A DNA stretch of 64,000 bases, taken from NCBI RefSeq assembly GCF_018343815.1, contig NZ_CP060791.1, forward strand, positions 1 through 64,000. Direction: 5' to 3'. A program made the position numbers and the translations under genes. The notes under the pieces were generated by a model. It had not been told where the DNA came from. It saw only the letters and a list, made by a program, of their open reading frames with translations, and ran no database searches. Of the stretch, positions 56,850-64,000 are shown one piece after another. Source of the DNA: Chlamydia crocodili (GTDB taxonomy: Bacteria > Chlamydiota > Chlamydiia > Chlamydiales > Chlamydiaceae). The stretch's first letter is position 1, and every line of letters starts with the position of its first letter.

Positions 56850-56944
56850 GGAGCAAACTCCTTGCCTTTTTGAGATTTTCTATCTTCAGCTTATATTGAG
56901 CTAACTATAGTAAGGGAAAGGGATGATTGCAATATACAAGAATA

Positions 56945-56982
56945 ACAAAAAAGGACTCGAGGAAGATTCTCCTAAAGTCCTT
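56945..56982 (-). terminator. Terminator of the 57091-57459 gene
   Basis: On the minus strand AAGGACT (56982-56976) pairs with AGTCCTT (56957-56951) and is followed by a T-run. It lies about 110 bases past the stop at 57091 and separates the Inc-like cluster from pkn1-ligA. Confidence 0.7.
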
Positions 56983-57090
56983 CTTTGTTTAAAGAATAAA
57001 TGAAATTTTATCAGATTTCTTATTTATAACTCTCTCTTAACCAAAGTTAGTTACGTTACAATATTATTATAACCAGAGAAATACTATAGT

Positions 57091-57459
57091 CTATTCATTA
57101 ATAATGGATTGACTAGTATTTGCAGGTTCTTCTGTAGCAAGATTTCTAGCTAGAGGTTCTTTAGTTATTTTCCCAACACCACATAAACGAAGAATCATTA
57201 TCACAACCCAAGATAAAAAGAGGATGCCCAGGACAATCGCACATCCACCTGCCAATGCTGAAGTTGGACAACATAAATTCAAAGTTGTAACTCCAAGGAC
57301 TAAAATAGCAATAGCAAATATAGCTCCAACAAAAGTAATAACAGCTCTGCTAACATCCACACATTTACGCTCTGCTCGAAAAGCAGGGATTTTTTCTACA
57401 GATAGATCACAGCGCCCTAAACCACCAAAAATATCTTTTACATTCTCAATAAAAGGCAT
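57091..57459 (-). CDS. Small Inc-like protein, cluster member a
   Basis: The predicted 122-residue product starts at ATG 57459 (MPFIENVKDIFGGLGRCD), which has GAGGGG five bases upstream and aligns with the neighbouring members; an in-frame ATG 21 codons earlier is not needed. The plan is a short amphipathic N-terminus with a GLG motif, a basic stretch, then two membrane segments (about 42-62 and 70-92) joined by a short Cys/Pro/Gly loop, and a polar tail. This is the Inc profile. Related to the next two genes upstream on the same strand. Confidence 0.7.
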   Translation of the reverse strand: MPFIENVKDIFGGLGRCDLSVEKIPAFRAERKCVDVSRAVITFVGAIFAIAILVLGVTTLNLCCPTSALAGGCAIVLGILFLSWVVIMILRLCGVGKITKEPLARNLATEEPANTSQSIINE

Positions 57460-57963
57460 CAAAACCCCTCTATTTGCATAAGTATCTAGAGACAGCTTAT
57501 AGATTATATAAACAGAATTCAAATATTCAATCAGAGATTCCTCTCTGATTGAAAATCACAAAAAAGAAATAATCTTGCAGCGGATAATCCCACTGCAAGA
57601 CTTTTATTATTTAGATGCTCCGCATCAAAATAAATTTACGTTTCTTCTTTCATAAAAAATTGCCTATATCCAAAAACGCAGGACATAAATGCTACTAAAT
57701 TTATGAAAGGGCAGGATCTTCTATATGATATCATCAAAAGATCCCTTGGAACCTATTCTTAGGAAATACTTTTCATTAAGAATAAGCTACCACACAGGAA
57801 ATGATTAATGTTACAATAGAAAAAATTCTAATCCATAAGATTAAAGAGATTTTGAAAGAACATTAATCTCACCTGTATCATAAGGACTCGACTTTTCCAG
57901 AACGAGTAATTTCACAATCCATTAAGTCCATTTTATGTTTGCTTAGAAACACAAAAAAATCTC
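57460..57963. other. Intergenic stretch with two hairpins
   Basis: A perfect 10-pair stem (CAATCAGAGA 57528-57537, TCTCTGATTG 57542-57551, loop TTCC) lies about 70 bases upstream of ATG 57459 and may be in its leader. A second hairpin (CTTGCAG 57574-57580 with CTGCAAG 57593-57599) is followed on the minus strand by a T-rich run (57561-57573) and is a possible distal terminator for the 57964 gene. The rest shows no supportable gene. Confidence 0.45.
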
Positions 57964-58257
57964 TTATGACTTCTTATCAAACATACGTCTTAAGACAATA
58001 GCAGCCCAAGAAACACCAAGTAAGGACAAGGCAATAGTAAGCAAACCGCAATACAGAGATGTTCCACCAGCAGCGCAACAAATACAACCGACTATAATCG
58101 ATGCAATTGCCATAATAGCCACTAAAGCACAAAGAACAACTCTAGTTATACTTGCGCATAGGTGTTCTTTTTTCTTAAATGAAGGAACAGCGTCTTTAGA
58201 AAAATCAACTCTTCCTAATCCACTACAAACCTCTTTTACATTTGCCATACAGCTCAT
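57964..58257 (-). CDS. Small Inc-like protein, cluster member b
   Basis: The 97-residue product (MSCMANVKEVCSGLGRVDFS...) has AGGAG six bases before the ATG. The plan matches its neighbours: GLG motif, VPSFKKKEH basic stretch, SITRVV, two membrane segments (about 38-58 and 65-85) separated by a Cys/Gly-rich loop, and a short basic tail. Probably a small Inc protein with almost no cytosolic tail. Confidence 0.7.
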   Translation of the reverse strand: MSCMANVKEVCSGLGRVDFSKDAVPSFKKKEHLCASITRVVLCALVAIMAIASIIVGCICCAAGGTSLYCGLLTIALSLLGVSWAAIVLRRMFDKKS

Positions 58258-58603
58258 GATTATCTCCTATTTTTTTAATTTGAGAAGAACGATATAGAAT
58301 GCTGAGTTTTAAGTACATAAAAACAGAAATTGCTCGCATCCCTTACATAATTGAAACCAACTTGAGAGGGCAATTTCAAAAGATAATCACAAAGAAGAAA
58401 TTGCTTATTAACTAGATATATTCCACTCACACATATCTAAGAACAGGGTTCTTATATTTATATACATCAAGAACTACCTATAAACGGGAATTCCCTAATA
58501 AAAAAACCGTTCTACAACCTTAAAGATTATAGAACGGTTATCACAAATTTAAGCTATTTATCTAAAGATATCTTAAATAATAGATTGACAGTCTAAGGCC
58601 GTA
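58258..58603. other. Intergenic stretch with a terminator
   Basis: AT-rich spacer between cluster members b and c. Apart from the terminator at 58501-58539 and the presumed promoter of the 58257 gene, nothing is seen. Confidence 0.45.
58495..58539 (-). terminator. Terminator of the 58604-58930 gene
   Basis: AACCGTTCTA (58505-58514) and TAGAACGGTT (58530-58539) form a perfect 10-pair stem; on the minus strand a T-run follows directly (plus-strand A run at 58501-58506). It lies about 65 bases past the stop. Confidence 0.85.
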
Positions 58604-58930
58604 TTAGACGTGTTGGATAGTTCCAGGTAGAGGAGCTTTTCTAGCCTGAAAACTAGCGAATACACCATAACTCCAGTAACATGCCAACATTAGCATGACT
58701 AATCCTAAGGCTATAGCAGCGCCACCGGCTAATGACATGGCCATAAAGGATGCTGATGTACATGTACCAATACCACAAATTAAAGCACCAAAGCCAAGAA
58801 GTAAGGTTACAAGCGTCATAATAACGCGAGTAATATTCACAGATAATTTCTGTTTCACAAGATGCCTTGAGCTGAAACCATTAAAACCTAGGCCGTCGCG
58901 AATATCCGACATAACTTGTTTACAAGACAT
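58604..58930 (-). CDS. Small Inc-like protein, cluster member c
   Basis: The predicted 108-residue product starts at ATG 58930 (MSCKQVMSDIRDGLGFNGF), matching member b; AGG lies seven bases upstream, and an in-frame ATG 12 codons earlier is less likely. It has the GLG motif, NITRVIM, and two membrane segments (about 42-62 and 70-92) with a Cys/Ser/Met loop and an AGGAAIALGL stretch shared with member a (AGGCAIVLGI). The tail is short and basic. Inc-like by profile. Confidence 0.7.
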   Translation of the reverse strand: MSCKQVMSDIRDGLGFNGFSSRHLVKQKLSVNITRVIMTLVTLLLGFGALICGIGTCTSASFMAMSLAGGAAIALGLVMLMLACYWSYGVFASFQARKAPLPGTIQHV

Positions 58931-59021
58931 AAAATACCTAAAACATTGATTATAAAATTCTTGCAAAATATCTTAAGCTGAGTAGATAAATATGCACCAA
59001 TAAAAAAATTTAATTAGCTAT

Positions 59022-59477
59022 TTAACAAGAATGTACACTTGCAGAGGATGAAGAATCACGCTCTGCGCTTCTTTTGTGTTTCGCAATTTTAAGAGCATGT
59101 TGTAAATCATTTGCGAAATAGTTCCAACGCATTGCATGACTTCTCCAACTTCTTTCGAGCTTTAATTCTCCCTGTCTCAAAAGCGCTGATGTAATCGCAA
59201 AGGTTAACAAAGCTGAGCCTAAAGCAAATCCTGTAGGGACTAGCCATATACTACAGCTGACAATCAAAAGTCCGGTAGCAAGAGCAACGGCTAAAGCAAA
59301 GCACGCGGCTCCTAAAATAGCGGTTGCAATCTCAATAACGAGCCTACATGTAGGGACAACCCGAACTCTATTCATTTCTAATGTAAGATTATCACATCTA
59401 GTACGGATCTGCTGGGTAGACATTTGAACAGGAGTCACCGTCCTATCTATATTAGTACTCATAAACACGTGATTCAC
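59022..59477 (-). CDS. Small Inc-like protein, cluster member d
   Basis: The 151-residue product has a polar N-terminus, two membrane segments (about 48-72 and 75-98, with Ala/Leu-rich first lobe) and a 50-residue basic C-terminal tail with Trp residues (ERSWRSHAMRWNYF) ending in a Ser-rich tip. It differs in sequence from members a-c but has the same two-lobed profile. Start is uncertain: ATG 59477 and the in-frame ATG 59462 both lack a clear Shine-Dalgarno. Confidence 0.65.
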   Translation of the reverse strand: MNHVFMSTNIDRTVTPVQMSTQQIRTRCDNLTLEMNRVRVVPTCRLVIEIATAILGAACFALAVALATGLLIVSCSIWLVPTGFALGSALLTFAITSALLRQGELKLERSWRSHAMRWNYFANDLQHALKIAKHKRSAERDSSSSASVHSC

Positions 59478-59541
59478 AAATAAAAAGATAATTAAGTATA
59501 TAGTGAATTAATATTAATCTCAATAAATCAAAATATTAATA

Positions 59542-61044
59542 TTAAGGCGCTATTAAAAATATTTTTTTACGGATTTCATGGTATAGAGTGAAGGATCTTT
59601 CATCTTCATATTGTAGCCCCTTCTCCTCTAGATTTTTTTGCGCTATTAAAAAATATTTTTGAGCTTTTTCATAATCATGACGGTCACAAAGAACCTTGGA
59701 TAATTTCAAATGTAGAGCGATATCATCAGCAGACTCTTTAGCACACTGCTCTAAAAGAACTACACCTTCCGCTGTTTTCCCAAGATGTAGTAATACAGAA
59801 GCAAGTCTACGGCGAGATTCGCAACATTTCGGAGAACGCTGTATAGCTTTCTTTAATGCTTCTTGATACGAAACGACCTCATCATAGGTAGATCCTGGGT
59901 GAGTAAACAACAATTTTAAGGTTGCTTTATCAATATTGCCCTGCAAATAATCATAAGCTACCGACCCGACAGATTGCGCTTGAGAAGACCCCTTAAGAAG
60001 AATCTCTCCCGCCTTCTTCTGGCCTTTTAGGATTTTTACAACACCCAGAAGTTCTTGAAGTTCATCGTCATCTATATATTCTTTAGCTCTTTCGTAAGCG
60101 AGATCAGCTTCATGATATTGTTGCTTTTGCAAAGCAAAAGACCCCTGGTTGATAAATGTTAATCCTATCAGATCTTTTGCGGAACGCACCTTTAATTCAT
60201 CAATATTCAAACATTCACAGTATTGCTCCGTAGGGAGATGCCTGCCCCCAGCGGTAGTTTCGATATTGATTTTCCCTCCACCGTATCTCAAATAGATGTG
60301 GCCTGGAGGTGTGACAGATTCTAAAGGAAGCTCCAAGCGTTGAGACAAAGACAAATATAAGGAAGACACGCCTAAGCAGACTCCAAATTTTCTATCCGCA
60401 ACTGAAGATAAGAAAGAAAATTCATCAGAAAACATTTCATTTTTTGATGGATAACGAATCCCTTCTTCATAAAAAAGAATCGTATTCAAAGCTTCTATCG
60501 TTGCTCTGTGATAGGCGTCTGATCCTAAAGCACAATGTTCCTTATCCAAGTACCTTTGCCGTTCAATATACGCACGTAATGCCAGAATATCTAGATAACG
60601 GGTATAATGCTCTGCCTTACATATCTCCTCTTCTCCAGGAAACTCAGCAAGAACTAAAGCCCGGGCAAGATCTTTTTCAGGAGGGCTATTACCATCAGAA
60701 TTACATAAAAAGACAACCCCTGGAAGAGATAGTTTTTTCATAACCGAAATATCTTCAGATGAGAAAACATAATCAGGATTTTTAGATAATAAAATGCAGT
60801 TAGATAGAGTGGTCAACTCATCAGTGATTAATTGAGGGAAAAAATTCGCCAGCTTCTGTCTACTTTGATGATCGCCATGTGTTATAAAATACGCACATAA
60901 ACTCTCCAAACAATAAGGATCAAGATTCCAAAAGTCCTCATGTTTATTTTTTGAACCAGCTATACCTTCACAAAATATCTTTGCCCCAAATCCTTCTATA
61001 CCAATGATAAATACAAGAAAAGCGCAAAGCAACCTTGGCATCAT
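59542..61044 (-). CDS. Exported transglutaminase-like (SirB1-type) protein with TPR repeats
   Basis: The 500-residue protein starts with a signal peptide (LLCAFLVFIIGIEGFGA). The middle holds a transglutaminase-like core: Cys in RKFGVCLGVSSLYLSL, His in PPGHIYLRY and an acidic third position in INIETTAGG. This is the arrangement of SirB1/transglut-core2 proteins. The C-terminal third has TPR-like helices (FALQKQQYHEADLAYERAKEYI; HLKLSKVLCDRHDYEKAQKYF). Probably periplasmic or secreted; a peptidase or crosslinking role is possible but unproven. AGGA lies about ten bases before the ATGATG start. Confidence 0.75.
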   Translation of the reverse strand: MMPRLLCAFLVFIIGIEGFGAKIFCEGIAGSKNKHEDFWNLDPYCLESLCAYFITHGDHQSRQKLANFFPQLITDELTTLSNCILLSKNPDYVFSSEDISVMKKLSLPGVVFLCNSDGNSPPEKDLARALVLAEFPGEEEICKAEHYTRYLDILALRAYIERQRYLDKEHCALGSDAYHRATIEALNTILFYEEGIRYPSKNEMFSDEFSFLSSVADRKFGVCLGVSSLYLSLSQRLELPLESVTPPGHIYLRYGGGKINIETTAGGRHLPTEQYCECLNIDELKVRSAKDLIGLTFINQGSFALQKQQYHEADLAYERAKEYIDDDELQELLGVVKILKGQKKAGEILLKGSSQAQSVGSVAYDYLQGNIDKATLKLLFTHPGSTYDEVVSYQEALKKAIQRSPKCCESRRRLASVLLHLGKTAEGVVLLEQCAKESADDIALHLKLSKVLCDRHDYEKAQKYFLIAQKNLEEKGLQYEDERSFTLYHEIRKKIFLIAP

Positions 61045-61339
61045 AAACGTTCTTTCCTAGGTATCTTTAACCCGATATTCAAACTAACACAATAACTATA
61101 CCAGACTATTGCTGATATTTTGATTCTTTATTTGTTAAATGCCTAACTTAACAATAGATCATGAAAAGAAATATTAGATAATTCCTATTTTCAAGATCTT
61201 CCGAAAGGCTCTCTATCTTTTCAATGATAAATACACACTCATGAGGTTGTCATCTCATGAAAGCAGAGCCAACCCCCTTGACTTTTAATTATTTTTGTGA
61301 TCGGTTAACGCTATCTCAATTCACCCAGAGCATGAAAAC

Positions 61340-63953
61340 ATGAAACATCCAGTTTACTGGTTCTTAATATCTTCGGGGTTGATGGCCTCGACCTCCTTGA
61401 GCTTCGCAGCTGCAAAGGAAGAAACTCTGAATTCCTCTAATAGTTATAATGGCAATACTGCAGGAAATTCTACCTTTACTCCTAAAGTAAGCAACGACGC
61501 AAACGGAACAATTTATAATTGTGAAGGAGATATTTGTATTGCGTATGCAGGGCAAGGACAACCTCTATCAAATAGCTGTTTTTCAGACACTACCGGAGAT
61601 TTAACTTTTACAGGAAAGGGGTATACCCTTTGCTTTGATAATATCAATACGACAGCTAAACCAGCTGCCATTAATGTAGAAGCCGATAAAACATTAGCAA
61701 TAACTGGATTCTCATTGTTTTCATGTTCTTTCTGCCCTCCGGAAAATAAAGGCCAGGGCGCTGTTAAGTCAACAGGAACAATTAATTTTGATAACAATAC
61801 TATGTTGCTTTTCAAGAGAAATTGCTCAACAGAGAACGGTGGCGCACTTAGTTGTAAAACTTTAAATTTAAAAAACTCATCAGGATTAGCAAGTTTCATA
61901 GAAAATGCATCTGATAAGAAAGGCGGGGCTATTTACTGTAGTGATGGGGATTTAAAGTTAGAAAACAATCAGAAAATAATCTTCGAAGGCAATACTTCCA
62001 AAGATGAAGGAGGAGCTATCTATGCAAAAAAGCTTACGATTTCTTCGGGAGCTCCTATAGTATTTTTCAACAATTCTGCTTCTAAAAATGCAAACCCAAA
62101 AGGTGGAGCAATATCTATAGCGAGTTCTGGGGAACTTAATCTAGAAGCTAAATTAGGAGATATCATATTTAATGGGAATACTGTCGTAACTTCTGTTGCA
62201 CAACCTACAACGAAAAGAAATGCTATCAATATAGACTCCAGTGGAAAGTTCATGAAATTAAATGCCAAAGAAGGTTTTGGCGTATTCTTCTATGATCCAA
62301 TTTCAAATTCCGGAGACACCGCTTCTACTATAGAAATTAATAAGACTGATGGATCTACAACATATTCAGGTAAAATTGTTTTCTCTGGAGAAAAACTCAC
62401 AGAAGAAGAAAGAAAAGTCGCAGACAACCTCAAATCTACATTCAAGCAAACAGTCAAATTAGGCTCTGGTTCATTAGTTCTTAAAGATGGTGTAGCAGTA
62501 GAAGCGAAATCCTTAGAACAAACGGGTGGTTCTGTTGTGATGGATCTAGGCACTACATTACAAACCCCGTCCACAGACGGAGATGTTATTACCTTAACAG
62601 ATTTAGCCATTAACGTTGCCTCATTGGGGGGGGGGGGGTATTCCTTCACCAGCTCAAATCTCAGCTGGCACAACCGACAAAAATGTTACAATCCAATCTA
62701 TTAATCTAGTCGATTCCGACGGGAACGGCTACGAATATCCTGTTTTCTCCACAACACAATCCTTTTCAGCAATAGAAGCTAAAGCTAATGGCAATGGAAC
62801 AGCCACAAAACCAACAACCAATCTAACTAACTATGTCCCACCCGCCCATTATGGTTATCAAGGGGACTGGACAACAACTTGGAAACAAGGATCAACCACT
62901 GCCACACAAACAGCTACCCTGGACTGGAAACAAACTGGCTATCTCCCTAATCCAGAACGTCAAGGTCCATTAGTTCCTAATACATTATGGGGATCCTTCT
63001 CGGATGTACGCGCTATTCAGAATCTTATGGATGTTAGCGTTAATGGTGCTGACTATCAGAGAGGCTTCTGGGTATCAGGATTGGCTAACTTCTTACACAA
63101 AAGTGGGACAGAAACAAAACGCAAGTTCCGTCACAATAGTGTAGGATACTTGTTAGGAGCCTTTGCTCAAACGCCTTCCGAAGATATCTTCAGTGCTGCT
63201 TTTTGCCAACTCTTTGGAAAAGACAAGGACTATCTTGTTTCGAAAAACTCTTCTAACATTTATGCAGGATCTATTTACTACCAACATACCTCATTCTGGA
63301 GCCCTTGGGATAGACTGCTACAAAATACTATCGGTGCTCAAGCTCCTTTAGTTCTTAATGCACAACTCACCTATAGTCATACTTCTAACGATATGAAGAC
63401 TAATATGACTACGAAATACGCTCCGCAAAATGTCGTCTACTCAGAGATCAAGGGTGATTGGGGCAACGATTGTTTCGGAGTGGAACTTGGCGCTGTTGTG
63501 CCTATCGAGTCTCAATACTCTACCCTATTCGATATGTATTCTCCATTCTTGAAGTTCCAGCTTGTTCATGCTCACCAAGAGGACTTTAAAGAAAACAGCA
63601 GTAGTGAAGGAAGATACTTTGAGAGCAGTAATCTCACAAACATTGCTATGCCCATCGGCGTGAAGTTTGAGAGATTCTCCGCAAACGATAGTGCTTCTTA
63701 CAACCTAACTCTGGCCTACTCTCCAGATATTGCAAGAAGCAATCCTGATTGTACAACCTCTCTATTAGTTAGCCCAACAACAGCTGTTTGGTTAACTAAA
63801 GCAACAAACTTAGCTAGACAAGCCTTCATTGTAAGAGCTGGAAATTACTTATCTTTCAGCCCAAACTTTGAAGTCTTTAGTCAGTTCGGTTTCGAGCTCA
63901 GAGGCTCTTCTAGAACCTACAATATAGACCTCGGATCTAAAATCCAGTTCTAA
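61340..63953 (+). pseudogene. Polymorphic membrane protein (PmpG-like autotransporter), out of frame at a poly-G tract
   Basis: Outer membrane autotransporter of about 870 residues when in frame. It has a signal peptide (MKHPVYWFLISSGLMASTSLSFA), a passenger with repeated GGAI/GGAL (GGALSC, GGAIYC, GGAIYA, GGAISI) and FxxN motifs (FKRN, FEGN, FFNN, FNGN), a middle domain, and a C-terminal beta barrel ending SKIQF with terminal Phe. A run of 13 G at 62626-62638 shifts the frame: upstream reading stops at 62704, while the rest continues in the next frame to 63953. A 12-G or 15-G tract would restore the protein. Such poly-G tracts are known phase-variation sites in Pmp genes, so this is probably a switchable gene in the off state, not a dead one. 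Confidence 0.92.
62626..62638 (+). repeat. Homopolymer G13, slippage site in the pmp gene
   Basis: Thirteen consecutive G inside the coding region, after codons for NVAS-L. It encodes Gly residues in either frame. Loss of one G or gain of two restores the full reading frame. Confidence 0.95.
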
Positions 63954-63967
63954 CTCACCTCCACCTC

Positions 63968-63992
63968 CCCTGCCCACCACCACGGGGCAGGG
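63968..63992 (+). terminator. GC-rich hairpin after the pmp gene
   Basis: CCCTGCCC (63968-63975) pairs perfectly with GGGCAGGG (63985-63992) around a 9-base loop, 15 bases past the stop. It is much more GC-rich than its surroundings. The T-run expected of a terminator is not present before the window ends. Confidence 0.65.
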
Positions 63993-64000
63993 CCTATTCA

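Noticed and set aside
61270..61310. Pmp promoter at TTGACT (61278)
   Set aside because: No acceptable -10 hexamer lies 16-18 bases downstream.

Overview
The window comes from a chlamydial chromosome. Evidence: a polymorphic membrane protein (Pmp) autotransporter with GGA(I/L)/FxxN repeats and a C-terminal Phe; many small proteins with the two-lobed hydrophobic segment of inclusion membrane (Inc) proteins; a Pkn1 homologue; two long PPi-type phosphofructokinases; a Kdo transferase; and gene runs that, from memory, match C. trachomatis CT176-184, CT198-209 and CT149-145. A guaB-guaA-add cluster, three adjacent oppA genes and base composition that looks AT-rich by eye point to the former Chlamydophila group (C. 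caviae or C. felis type). The species cannot be fixed from the sequence alone.

Layout. (1) 1-8.7 kb is accessory DNA like the chlamydial plasticity zone: two Chlamydia-type hypothetical genes (one cut by the window edge), the purine operon guaB-guaA-add on the minus strand, and two divergent paralogous lipoproteins with a gamma-glutamylcyclotransferase-like fold flanking an Inc-like gene. (2) 8.9-16.7 kb is a tandem array of nine related Inc-like genes, one frameshifted near its start. It is split by yhhQ-tgt, the predicted queuine uptake and tRNA-guanine transglycosylase pair. (3) 16.8-25.7 kb holds dsbB and a DsbA-like gene, a polytopic membrane protein, an Inc-like gene, an orphan ABC ATPase, tRNA-Ala and tRNA-Ile, an exported nucleosidase-like protein, and kdsB-pyrG-yqgF. 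(4) 26-34.6 kb is an oligopeptide ABC transporter with three binding lipoproteins followed by oppBCDF. (5) 34.9-45.5 kb holds a DUF1186 protein, a dicarboxylate translocator, pfkA-hydrolase-pfkA, two tRNA-Met genes, and waaA and leuS. (6) 45.6-61 kb holds an exported hydrolase, a degenerate FAD monooxygenase-like gene, a giant Inc/coiled-coil protein, ligA, pkn1, four small Inc-like genes and an exported transglutaminase-like/TPR protein. (7) 61.3 kb to the end is a Pmp gene interrupted at a 13-G tract, followed by a strong hairpin.

The genes fit an obligate intracellular parasite: salvage and import (peptides, queuine, dicarboxylates, purines), PPi-linked glycolysis, LPS Kdo synthesis (kdsB, waaA), disulfide chemistry for a Cys-rich envelope, and many host-facing Inc and Pmp proteins. 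The items I would look at first are: a guaB leader with mutually exclusive hairpins, one of which hides the ribosome binding site; the lipoprotein pair in which one copy keeps and the other loses cyclotransferase motifs; the nine-copy Inc-like array around yhhQ-tgt; an exported nucleosidase-fold protein without catalytic residues; and the poly-G switch in the Pmp gene.
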